The notes under the pieces are model-generated. The model was not told the DNA's origin and ran no database searches. It saw only the letters and a program-made list of their open reading frames with translations. Below are positions 23,278 to 34,485 of a DNA stretch of 64,000 nucleotides, piece by piece (positions within the stretch are counted from its first letter, which is position 1; every line of letters starts with the position of its first letter). Source of the stretch: Melampsora larici-populina 98AG31 (taxonomy: Eukaryota; Basidiomycota; Pucciniomycetes; Pucciniales; Melampsoraceae); assembly GCF_000204055.1 (NCBI RefSeq), contig NW_006768782.1, positions 1,256,313 through 1,320,312 on the forward strand, written 5' to 3'. The position numbers were made by a program, and so were the translations under genes.

Positions 23278-24466
23278 TTTATTTATTTATTTCCATTAAA
23301 AAAAATCAAGATTTTTTTTCTCATTTGTTCATTGATTTATAGAAATTCCAAATTAAAAAGAAATCTATGTTTTTTATTTCTAGGTTGAGGTTGATGTTGA
23401 TCTTAGATTGTTTGTTTTTCTTGATACAGTCAAATTGGAAAAGCTTGACTGATTTTGCCTGCAAAACTCGAGCAATTTGGCGGGGAATTTGTGACAAGCT
23501 TTTCTGGTTCTGCTTTGACTGTAATTCTTCTTGATTAATTTTAAAAAGGCTTTCATGAGTTTATTCTGAACTTGATGGGTTCTATGATTCATCCTGTGAG
23601 GATGGTGGTTTGGAATTTGAGAGGGTGAACAGGATAAGAGTGATAGTGATCCCTGATGCTAAGATGTGTGATTGTGATGTAAGTTGGATTTGGTTTGTTA
23701 AACACTATGACTGTGTTCTGGTCTTGGTGAACCTTGCTGATCATTCATGGCAATGTATTTGACTGGTCTATGAGTCTTCTCATAATCAGATAAGGCTATG
23801 TGTGTCATGACCATTTTTTGTTATGGCTTTGGGTTGAACTTGAAAAGATTAGATTTTGTTTTTCAATTTTGGGTATGTTTATGTACAGTCTATGGGTGAG
23901 ACTGTAACATGAGGAAAAGAATTGTGAGAATTTTATTAAAGGTTTAGTCCTGATTATCTTGAGGCGTCTGAGAAAAAAGGGTCTGGTTAAGGCTTTAGAG
24001 AGGTTTTTTTTGAGATAAAAGATGTGATTTGGTAAAAAAAATCTGTTGGAGACTTGAGATTTACATTAGATTTCTTAATCTGAGGTAAATAATTAGGTAA
24101 TGAAACCTTTCAAACTTTTTAATTACAATGATCTTACATCAAAAAAGGTTTTGTACATAAAAGAAACACAGATAAATCAATTATGAATGAAACAGAAAAA
24201 ATCAACAGGTTGATTGTACCTCCAAAACTAAATGCATTTGAGTGAGGTTCAGGTAATTAGATGAACTTGTAGGATGGTAGAACTTGTTTGGTGAGTTAAA
24301 GTTACAATATCCTAAATATATTGAGTTTTGTATCACATAGTAAGACAGATTTTTTTGAGAGAGAGAGACACAAGTACAGGTGATGTATGTTATTGTTCTT
24401 TGGCCAAAAAGCTTGAGTGTAGACTCTAGAGGTTTGTGGGACTGTAATTAAGTTGATTATGTGATA
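23278..24466. other. Gene-free AT-rich stretch
   Basis: No coding region, repeat or RNA gene that I can support. Confidence 0.4.
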
Positions 24467-25216
24467 CAGCCTTCTCTGACATAACCCATACCCAAAAAAT
24501 GTGGCCCAACAGTATGGGTTTTGCTAGAGTATAGGTTACCTCAATCTCTTCTTTCAAAAGCCATAACTATATATTTGCAGACAAAATATGGGTTATGACA
24601 AAGATTGTACAAAACAAAAAATAGACTGGTTAGGAAACTTCAAAAAACATATCAGCAAGAGTCTGCTGCTTTGCAGCTTTAACACATATCATTGGCAGTG
24701 TCCAACAGAGGATCAGACAACCCTTTCTGCACTTCTTGTGCATTGTCACTTTCCAAGTAAAGCGTGATATCTGAGGCTTTGAGGAATTCTTCATGGGTAG
24801 GTCATGGTGGTGGAGGTATATTTTCTACTATAGATTCTTTTCATTTGCTTCTTGTTGCATGTTTTTGGATTTCTCAAAACCTTCCTCAGTAATAGCCACA
24901 TTGTATTTGGACAAGTTTGCAAGAAGCATGATGTAATTGAGTTCCTGATGTGCGGTGTGTGAAAGTTAGATAAGGTTGAATAAGGTCACTATCAAGAGTT
25001 TGTCTGTAAATCTTCATGTCTAGAGTTTTTCAAGTGTCCCCTGACTTATGGGTTATGAGCTCTGGTTTCCCTCAAAAACCTTATGGGTTATGGGGTACTA
25101 CAAAGTTATGGGTTATGTACCCACTTTCCCTGCAATTTTTCTGCAGATTCCTAAATTTGTATGGGTTTTGATGGAGTTTGGCTTACAGCACAGGTGGGTT
25201 ATGTCAGAGAAGACTG
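24467..25216. mobile_element. Tc1/mariner-type MITE with TA duplication
   Basis: The termini are CAGCCTTCTCTGACATAACC on the left and, read inward from the right, CAGTCTTCTCTGACATAACC, one mismatch in 20. TA flanks both ends (24465-24466 and 25217-25218). CAGT ends with a TA target fit Tc1/mariner. Inside the element TATGGGTTATG recurs near 24595, 25048, 25080 and 25112. It is non-coding. Confidence 0.75.
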
Positions 25217-27150
25217 TATATAGATTTGTACAAAATCATAAATGATTGAGTCCCACTTCCTGGGTTGAAAAATCAAATAGGATACATTCCAATCAAAGTA
25301 TGTCTCCTTATCATAACTAGCAATTAGTGTCACTAAAGTTTTGGGACATTAGGTAATGGGTATTGAGAAGCTTGGATCTGTTTGAGTGAGAGATGAGTTC
25401 ATATGTTAACAACAATATGGTTCAAATGACAAATAGATGTATGAATTACTTTAGAGAAAAGATCTTCCTTCTTGACAACTGAACTTATAAGGTCTGGAAG
25501 CTCAGAAGCATGTTTGAATGAGATACACCATGTCCATGTGGTGTTTGCTTGTCAACAAGCGCACACAAGTTGCCTTGTGCCTCAAAAGCAGTCTGTGTGC
25601 GCTCGTTGTTGGGCGACTGCCACAAGGTCACAGTGATATTACCTCCTTGATCCTCAACCAAACAGACATTTTAATGTTGAAGGCACTTTACACAAACAGT
25701 CTGGTGAGAAGCAGTAGGGATTGGACCCAAATAGCCAAGATCTTTCAGGACTCGAGCAAATGTCAGTGTCTCAAGGGAACTTGAGAGAATCATCATTGGC
25801 ATAAATAAAATTGACAGATTGGAGCACACTACAGTTTCCTTTGATTTCTTCACAAGCATCACATAAAATGTTCTTGTTTCCTTTTGCAAAACAAGGTGTT
25901 TTGTCAGTTGCTTGAGTAGATTTCTCCCTGTTCTCTTTGTCTCTTTGATTACCATTTGACTCAAGACTCCAGGATTGTAATTAATTGGGCTTTCTGAGTG
26001 TTGGTTAACTTGTGCCCTTGAGCCTGTTGTCCAAAAATTTCCCTGCAGATTGTATGTCAGTTGTTTCCTTGATAGATGTTGGAAGTCTTGGAGATAAAGT
26101 ATGCAATTGAATGTGTAGATTTTGGTTGTTCCCATGTGTTGTCATTGATCCCTGGACAAGAAACTGAAATCAGATTAGGATTGGGGGCTGTGGAAGTTTT
26201 GAAACAAGAACTTAACTGAGTTGTCTTATTGAGATTGTATGTTTTGTCCTTGCAAGTGTCTGTTCCGAATTTTTCCAAAGTCTAGCCTTATAGAAAGACA
26301 ACAATCTGATGTTCCAGTGGACCAATGAGCTTCTTCAGATCTGTCACTACCTCTACTAAGCCAAATTGTTTTGGCACCGTATGGCATGAGAAGTTTTTAC
26401 CACCAAGATACTCCTTCACCTTGCATCACTTGCACTCTTTGCCTGGTCTTGATAATGGGCACAACTCAATCACTCTTGTTTGCTTGAGTTTGTGCTTTTA
26501 AATCTTAGAATGTCCAATGCCTTGTGTATCATTGTCATTTTTGGAGGACAAGACAATGACCTTGAATTTATTGATATTGGCATCCAATTTATCAGAACTG
26601 TCACATCTTGCTTGCTTGTTTAAAGGCTTTGGGGTGTTTGAGGTGATTGGGTTGTACTAGGATACCACTTGTTGTTTTCTGTCTGCCTTTGGAGCTGATT
26701 GCTCATCAGATTTGTCTTCAGCCCTGGTATCTGATTGAATTAACATTCTAACTCAAATTAGTCTCAATTTTTTGTCTCAAAACTGGTCAAGAGTCACCTT
26801 TAGATGTGGATATGATATTTTCCAGCTTGTTTTTGATTAACTTGTCAGAATGACCATCTCATGTGTGATGCTTCCAAGCTGTCTGGACTCATTTATATAT
26901 CATGGGAAGTCCAAAGGGCCCTTTCAATATATCCTGTCTAATGCAGTTGGCACCAATTACAGCATCAAGAGTGGTGTTGACTGAAGCCACATTTGTTCCT
27001 TGTTGTCAGCAACTGGAGCATTTGAGAAACACATGAATATCAAATACCAACAGGTCCCTTCTTAAAGATTGGGGCAGTGGTTGCAGAGGTCAAGAATTTT
27101 ACGAGAGTTTGTTCAAAAGACAACATGTTTCCAAACTTGATCAAGTACCT
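25217..27150. other. Stretch without a supported gene
   Basis: Several short frames exist, the longest on the minus strand at 25671-26135, which includes LKDLGYLGPIPTASHQT. This vaguely recalls the CxC1 segment of KDZ transposases (LGY then Pro then Thr-Ala), but too weakly to annotate. GCGCACACA at about 25560 and TGTGTGCGC at about 25596 form a small inverted repeat. The stretch is probably decayed transposon DNA. Confidence 0.3.
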
Positions 27151-27199
27151 CTTGAGCTGTACCAGCGCCCCTTGCTTGAGTGGGCTGGTACAGCTCAAG
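27151..27199. repeat. Perfect 16-bp hairpin
   Basis: CTTGAGCTGTACCAGC at 27151-27166 and its exact reverse complement at 27184-27199 are separated by 17 bases. It sits in a gene-free region. It could be the core of an eroded MITE or a small hairpin RNA. Confidence 0.7.
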
Positions 27200-28218
27200 A
27201 TGGACTTTGTTCAGTTTGATATGTTTCAGGTGTTTGATGTACTTTGATGGTAAGTGTATGTATATAGATCTCAGAGCTTGTGAGAGCTTTTGACTGTGAA
27301 ATGCCTTGGTGGAAACCTAACCCTATCTGCTAGAAACATCGCCTTTTGTGTGACACACATCAGAATTTGACACCTTAAAAGCCCCCTTTCACATCCCATA
27401 CATCTGGGCAGAAATTGGCAAAGAGAACCCCTTTGGGACGTGTACAATTACATACTTGATTTTCCCCCCAAAAAATCTCTCAAAAACCCACCTTTCTTGT
27501 CACAAACCTTAATAGGGGCATTCCTGGGTCCCAACATGGGGTTGGAACAGGTCAGACTGTATCAAGTGCTGATTTGTAGCATGCACTTATTTTGGTTGAT
27601 CTGACATGAAAAAAAGATGCAAAAGACACTTAAATCTCTCCAGACAATCAAAACCTATTGATGTTAAACAACCTTGGATACCTGGTCTGCTGTAAGCCTC
27701 AGTCTTCTTAATAGAAGAAACTTCAGTTCAAAATCTACCACCTTTTTTGGAAACAAATAAATTCTGGTCCCACCCAAGAATTTGTGATTGTCATTCAGAA
27801 TGCACAAACACCGTGCCCGTTGAGAGGGCCCCCGACGTCGAGGGCCCAATGAGTTGCGAGCTTTGTTCAAGCTTTGTTCGACTTTACTTCTGGTATGTCT
27901 AAAAGGGTTAGACCCCTGCACGCCTTAACCTCAGAAGTGTGAAGCTCACTACGACTGTGCAGCTGATCAGATGAATCAGTGCTCAGCAGTAGTTTGAACT
28001 TTTTCACATCTCAGCATTGCTCATTGTATCCCCTTTCAAAACTAGGAAGCACATTGATATCTAACACTTATGAAAAAGATCTGAGTCAAGTACAACATTT
28101 GATTTGTGTATATATCAAAATACATAGGTAACAAGAGAGAAAAAATGGCCACAAGTATGTACAGAGAGAGAGGAGGAAAAGGCTAGAATCAGACCGGTTA
28201 TGACCACAGGGCACAGCG
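27200..28218. other. Stretch without a supported gene
   Basis: The only distinctive feature is the 32-bp repeat at 27809-27840, listed separately. The rest is AT-rich without long frames. Confidence 0.3.
27809..27840 (+). repeat. 32-bp dispersed repeat, first copy
   Basis: CACCGTGCCCGTTGAGAGGG continuing to CGACGTCG occurs here and, exactly inverted, at 43005-43036. It ends in a GC-rich palindrome, so it may be the terminus of a repeat family. Confidence 0.75.
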
Positions 28219-28907
28219 TCATCTCACATGATGACAGTCCCCAAGATGAAATTGACCTCTCATTTCAAGCTTGATATTCTTGACAATCTTCTGGAGGACG
28301 TCACAAAACTCTTTGTCACAACCGCAGAAATCACCTTGAGAACAGAAACATTATCAGCCCCACTCATAACTCGATTCAAGTTTACAGACCCGACTTACAT
28401 TCATCATATTCAGAAGAGCCGGTGGAGGAGTCTTAATTTCTGGCAATGTCAACTGTGTCAATCACGAGACCCTGTCAGACCCTGTCAGTTAGAAGGCTAG
28501 AGACATGGAGCAATTGATTGAGGAAAACCTATGTACCTCCATGAAATCCTGAAGATCCAGATGAACTACTGGTGATGTCAACTGTTTCATGAATGCCATT
28601 TCGCCGTTTACGCTTGCTAGGAGGCTCGTTTTCTACGTAGACAAAATATCATTCATTGAGATTCAATGGAGCATAGAGAAGGGAACATACCATTGATTTC
28701 TCCTTCAAAGAGTTGATCAACTTGTCGTTTCTCACTATCCCTGACAGCAGTTGGGCTCAAGAGATCATCGTGGCCCGAGAGATCGTTGTGGGATAAGACG
28801 TGGCTCAAAAAATCAAGACCATCGCCATTATCCATTGAATGATGACAGTAGACGAGGACCTGCCATACGTGTGAATGCCTCAAGCCGTGTAAAGAAAGGC
28901 TTGCCAA
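28219..28907 (-). pseudogene. Possible small gene or gene remnant
   Basis: The minus strand has coding-like segments separated by good splice signals: LSHVLSHNDLSGHDDLLSP (about 28835-28690), then KRKRRNGIHETVDITSSSS (about 28635-28540), PEIKTPPPALLNMMN (28452-28399), and CGCDKEFCDVLQKIVKNIK (28334-28219). The phases of the later junctions do not reconcile in my reading, so it is either decayed or spliced differently. No family recognised. The plus strand just upstream (28880-29035) also has a frame, INFYCPNFLSKLSITERASL, that looks protein-like but has no visible upstream exon. Confidence 0.25.
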
Positions 28908-29437
28908 TCAATTTCTACTGTCCTAACTTCCTTTCAAAGCTCTCTATCACAGAACGAGCCTCTCTCACCACTGTACTGGCCTTGCCGGAACTTAATCAAT
29001 TACTATCTGATACATATTTGAAGTCACACAAGTAATAGTTTGTCATTTATGTTTTATATATCTCAATTTCAAGCTTTAAAAACAATACATTTCAATTTCA
29101 AGTTTTTAAAACATTATAAAACATATTGTCATAAATTGTAACTTACGCGAATGATCTAAGACAATTAGTGGTTGACTCGACGACTAGTATTGAAGATTGG
29201 AATTTAGTAGTACACTTTTCCTTATGGTGACATGATTATGACTAGTTTTCAATTGCGATTTACAAATCAGTTAACAGTTCAGGGCAAAAGATTGTACCTG
29301 ATATGTTTGTTAGATGGCGTGATGACTGATTCTATTTTGTTATATATATCACTGTTGTATCTTGATCTCATGCTCTTTTTCTTCATCGGAATTGTTGTTA
29401 TCTTTACCTTCTCTTTTCTACACTTTCTACACCACTA
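28908..29437. other. AT-rich stretch before the Harbinger element
   Basis: Apart from the tail of the plus-strand frame ending at 29035, I see nothing in it. It ends in CTA, the target site of the next element. Confidence 0.35.
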
Positions 29438-30074
29438 GGGGTTGTCAAGTTTTTTTTTTTTTTTACGGTTTTTACCGTAAAAATTCTCTCCCGCTGTAGC
29501 ATAAATTTACACAAATTTTATGCAAACAGGAGAGGATTTATGTATTCTGTTTGCGTAAAACGTAGACTTTATGACAAAATTACGACTACAGCGGGAAACC
29601 CAAAGACAACCTGCGGGTTTTTCAACTAGCAAACTGTTGGCCAAGGTTGGTCAACGCTTCATAACATGGACTTTTACCTCATCCATCGTCTCATCGACTT
29701 TTCTCTGCTTTCCAAATTTCTCTCTTCATCCATCGACAATCAATTGATTTACCTTTAAACTATTGATCAACTCCACTTCCAGCTATCAATCAACTTCGCT
29801 TTCAGCTATCGATCAACTCCACTTTTGACTATCAATCAACTCCACTTTTGACTATCGATCAGTTTTAAACCAAGCAACTTATTGCAACCTTGACAGGTCA
29901 AGCTCTACAATAAGTTGTGACTGTTAGATAGGATCAACAGGTTGATCCTCATCTACAGTCTGGTCACATCACTGGTCCTTAAAACTTCAACTCACAAGCA
30001 GCTTTGGTGAGCTTAAACTGCATCAATTCATCATCATTCACTAACTAACATTTACCTCTATCTGATCAGCCACA

Positions 30075-31938
30075 ATGAAACCATCATCATCAAAACCTAC
30101 CATTACTCCGAACCGACGTAGCAAAGCAGTGATTGCTGAAGATAACGCCAAGATGTTGAAGGATCAAAATCTTCCACCTAACACACCAATTACGACTGCA
30201 ATGATCCGCAAGTCTAAAGCAATGTCAAATGCTTTGGCACCCACAACTTCAACAAGCAAAGCTCCTTCAAAACCTCGCCAGCTACCATTACCAGCACCTT
30301 CTGTACCGACCCAACCACGAGTGACCTACTCAGCGCTTATGGCTAAAAACAAAGGAGATGAAGAATCACAAAAGAAAGAAAAAGAAGAAGCAGAAAACAA
30401 TTCTAGAAATCCTTGCTTTGACAATATTGACTTGGGTTTCCTTATTAATCATCTCAGCCAGCCAGCAAATCATGCAAAGTTGTTGGCTTCTGGACCAAAG
30501 ACAACTGTTGGCGGTCTTAGTTGTGGTGCTGAATGGAACATACTAGCGGCTTTAATCAACAATATGCACAACAATCGTCTTGGACTCACCAATACCTCTA
30601 GTCCCAACAAGCTGAATCTCAATGGTGGTGAATTAGCCAAGCGATGGGCCCATATCAAGGCAACATATATTTCTACAAGGAATCATTGGAAGGACACTGG
30701 CCAAGGATTGAGTGATAAAGACACCACTGACGGATTCACATCGGTCGAACAAAAGAAAGAGGCTCAATGCCCAATGTTCAACGCACTTGAAGACATGTTT
30801 GGCAACAAACCAAACATCACAGCATTCTCTGTCCAGGACAGCATGGTGAATCCTGTACACTGGGGACGCCAACCCAAGTCTCCATCACCCGACAATCAAT
30901 CTGTTGAACCTATCTCTCAAAATCAAGAACAAGATAAAGATGATGATATAAATTCAAATCAAAATATGAATCGAGATCATGAGTTCAATCCTTACATTGA
31001 CTTCGAATCTCAAACTAACAACCCATGCATTGCAATGATCACAGGCAAGTCTGTTCTAACTCAACTTCATTAAAATTTCCTTCTATCTAACCTATGTGAT
31101 TCTTTTCTCTTCTCTTAAAACTAGATGATCACTTGCATGATTTTGATAATAATTTTGAACAAACTGAGATCAATCCTTACATTGACTCTGAATATGAATC
31201 TAATAACCTAAACATATCTAACACAGGTAAGTCTGTTCTAACTCAACTTCATTAAAATTTCCTTCTATCTAACCTATGTGATTCTTTTCTCTTCTCTTAA
31301 AACTAGATGATCACTTACTCGATTTTAATAATGATCAAGGTGTATATACTCAAATCAAAGATGGATTAGTTGTATTTGATAATGAGATGACGGATCAATT
31401 ACAAGATGATCAATTACAAAATGACGAATACAATCAAGCTATATTACAAGAAGATCAATTACACAAAGCTGAAATAGTTCCTCAACCCAAAGTTCAAACC
31501 AAAAAGGCTCAACAAGCAGCTCTAAGCCTGGCTAAGCGACCAGCAAAGCCTTTACCAGCTCTGAATGCAACTGACGCCAAAAGAAAGAAACCAATTGAAA
31601 ACTCACTTGAGCAAGTTAACTCCGAATGACTCAAGTTCTATGACGAACAAATCAAAGCCTCTACTAGTAAGCAAGACGAACGAGGTCAAGTTGCAGCCAA
31701 ATCAGCAGCAGACACATTGGATTTTAAGCAGAAAAAGTGGGACCTTCAAATTGAACGTGAAGATAAGAGGATTGCATCAGAGTCAACACGACTTCTCCAA
31801 ATTGCTCAACTTAATAATGAAAATGACAAAAAGAAAGCACGTCGAGAAGCAATTGAGCATTGTCGCAAGGAAAACATGCCTATGGAAGAAATGAAGGATT
31901 ATATTGCTTTTCTCTTTCCAACTTCTGACAAAGCTTAA
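30075..31938 (+). pseudogene. Harbinger Myb/SANT-like accessory protein with one TGA
   Basis: The exons run 30075 to about 31043, 31125-31225 and 31306-31938. The central region (GAEWNILAALINNMHNNRL through ELAKRWAHIKATYIST) fits the Myb/SANT-like DNA-binding protein that accompanies Harbinger transposases and helps bring them to the element ends. The C-terminal part is a charged helix (DFKQKKWDLQIEREDKRIAS). A TGA at 31627-31629 interrupts the frame after EQVNSE; the same frame then stays open to 31938. The first intron uses a GC donor (ACAG/GCAAGT), whereas its duplicated partner uses GT. The protein begins with a Lys/Pro/Ser-rich tail. Confidence 0.7.
31044..31317 (+). repeat. Tandem duplication of an intron plus short exon
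   Basis: The intron beginning AAGTCTGTTCTAACTCAACT appears twice, about 182 bp apart, together with the start of the following exon (GATGATCACTT). The duplication preserves reading frame and adds one exon to the accessory gene. Confidence 0.8.
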
Positions 31939-32414
31939 AAAATCCATTACAAAAGTTAACCTCACTCAATGAAAACAGCTATCATTTATTAAAACAAGAG
32001 TTGTTTTCTGCACTCTTATCAAATGAAACCATACTGTACCCTTTAAATAAAGCCATCTCCAATCAATTTTCTCTTTTATTTTTGTACTGTTTGTGTTTGT
32101 GTCTATTTTATTGAGTGTTCTGAAGCAATGCAACTATGTATCAAGGTCGTTGAAAGCAACTACATGATCACGTATTGCCTCCCGTCGAAGATAACCTATA
32201 TCATCATGCCCAATGTTTGCATTCACATCCAGATGTACACTCGGTAATCCAACAGGTTTGTCTTCATCCTCATTGTATTCATCTTCCCACGCATCTCCTA
32301 GTTGAGCTAGCATGTTATGTAGTAGGATACAACATTGGATCCAATCAATGATAAAATCCATATCTTCTTTTGAATCAAGTTGCAACCGTAGTTCTCGCAA
32401 AGATGAAGACCAAG

Positions 32415-33515
32415 CACAGCCCCCAACTACTGGTCACTGGCAGGCCAGTACATCCGATGTCTCCAAAATGTTTTCAACAAAACTTCAATTTGTTTTCAGC
32501 ATAACATCCATCTGCTATCAAGATGTTTTGGGTCAGTTACCAGCAAAATATGTCATACCACCAAAATTGAGATGATGTCATACAGCATCATAAACCTGTA
32601 CAAACCTGCTCCTGTATTTCCCCACCAAGAATATATAGTTTATTAACCTTTGTGAGATAAATTGACTGAGTTATTGAGGTTTGAAAAAAAAATCACGGAC
32701 AAAAAATACTATTTTTGTACTATACTTAAGAATTGATTCTGGAATATCTTCCAGCTTCATGAATACACATACACAAAAAAATGATATTCCTTTTGAAAAC
32801 ATGTTTCTCCACCTTTTTGTCCCCTGAAGCCTTCCTGTGTGGGCAGTATTTCTATATGTAATTGTGGTGTGTACACGAGCAGTCAACAATTTGATTGATT
32901 CTTTGTTTCTAGGCAGAATATGGCAAATTTTATGGCAGAAATCTTTGTCAAATACCATCTACATGTATATCAATCAAATTCAGAATGATTTTGGCAGTAT
33001 GTTCCCTCAAAATTTTTATTAGGGCAAAGAACTTCAGAAAATCAAACTTGCAGACACATTCAGGAATTACATGTAGAAATACTGCCCATACAGGAAGGCT
33101 TTAGGGGACAAAAATGTGGAGAAACATGTTTTCAAAAAGAATATCAATTTTTTTGTGTATGTATATTGATGAAGCTGGAAGATATTCCAGAATCAATTCT
33201 TAGGTATAGTACAAAAATAGTATTTTTTGTCCGTGATTTTTTTTCAAACCTCAATAACTCAGTCAATTCATGTCACAAAGGTTAATAAACTATATATTAT
33301 TGGTGCGGAAATACAGGAGCAGGTTTGTACAGGTTTGTGATGCTGTATGACATCATCTCAATTTTGGTGGTCTCCCCACCACTTCTCAACAAATCCTCAA
33401 TTGATGGATGTCATCCATTTGATATCCATTTCATAACTTTCTCATAACTTGCTCATAACTTGCTAGGGTCGGTGGGAGGCACTGGCCTGCCAGTGACTTG
33501 TGATTGGGGGCTGTG
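32415..33515. mobile_element. CACAG-ended hairpin MITE, TSD AAG
   Basis: The ends are CACAGCCCCCAACTACTGGT on the left and CACAGCCCCCAATCACAAGT read inward from the right. AAG occurs at 32412-32414 and 33516-33518. Nearly the entire 1101 bp is inverted repeat: arms of more than 400 bp (32415 to about 32860 and about 33070-33515) surround a centre of about 200 bp. No coding capacity. The inner TIR motif ACTGGCAGGCCAG also occurs in part near 60365-60380. Confidence 0.85.
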
Positions 33516-33699
33516 AAGATTTTAATATTCCAATAGCATGTTCATTTCGAACTCGAGCTTGGGCCACGTAAGTATTGAATTCACGATTTCGATCTTGCAG
33601 TGCGGCAGCCCCTTTGTAGGTTGCTACAAGAGTATTACTAACTCAATATGCCGAGTCAGCAAGTATATATTCATCTGAACAATTGGTCAGTGATTATAT

Positions 33700-34015
33700 T
33701 GTAAGGTTTCCAAGAGAGAACCTTCACTGTGATCACAGGGAACTGCTCGAAAGCGCAAGTCACCTATAAAATGAATCTATATTCCCAAACTGGCTCCGCG
33801 TGGAGAGTCTCCTCTAATCAGTATCCACTAACACAACACTAAGCACACAAGAGAGATGAATAAAAGAACTAATAGAATGCTTACCTGGCTCCGCGTGGAG
33901 AGTCTCCTAAGGGAAAAGAGACAATCTGGAGCCAGGGCAACGGAAACAACTACACTAGACTCCTATAAACCCATAACACCCTGTGTAAGCACTAACTGTA
34001 AGGCATACCCTTACA
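33700..34015 (-). repeat. 3' LTR of the Ty3 element
   Basis: 316 bp, identical to 41190-41505 on direct comparison. It contains a direct internal repeat TGGCTCCGCGTGGAGAGTCT, at about 33791 and 33886. Confidence 0.95.
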
Positions 34016-34027
34016 CCCTCCCCCTCT
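34016..34027 (-). other. Polypurine tract
   Basis: AGAGGGGGAGGG on the minus strand directly abuts the 3' LTR, as expected for priming of plus-strand DNA synthesis. It fixes the element's orientation. Confidence 0.7.
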
Positions 34028-34485
34028 AAAAAAAATTCCTCTATGAATCGAGAAAGAAAGAAAAATGAAAAGAAAGCACCAAAAGAAAAAGAAAAAGAAA
34101 TCCTCCCAATATGTTCCTGTGAATTGTGATGTGATGTAAGCAAACCAATGGCATAACTCGCCCTCAAAGAGTTGGCATAACTCGCCCCAGAAAGAAAAAA
34201 AATTATTCAAAACACTACAAAATCAGAAAGAAAAAGGAAAAGGAAAAGGAAAAATGTAACCAGCTGAAGAAGAAGAAAAAAATTCTAAAGACTGAATTTG
34301 ATGAATTCGTGACTCTTGACATGATTGTGTTTGTAGCCGTTGTCGCGCTGCCTGCTGTTGATGACAAAGAAGCGGTCCAAAGATGTGCTCACAGAGTGGC
34401 CGTGGAATTGCTTTTACAACGGTGTAGAGGTAGAGGCGGTGCGCATACTAAGGAGGGTCACTTACTTTTGGACTCTAGTCCTATA

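Noticed and set aside
25671..26135. Possible CxC1-like KDZ fragment (LKDLGYLGPIPTASHQT)
   Set aside because: Resemblance is limited to a few residues and no Cys cluster follows.
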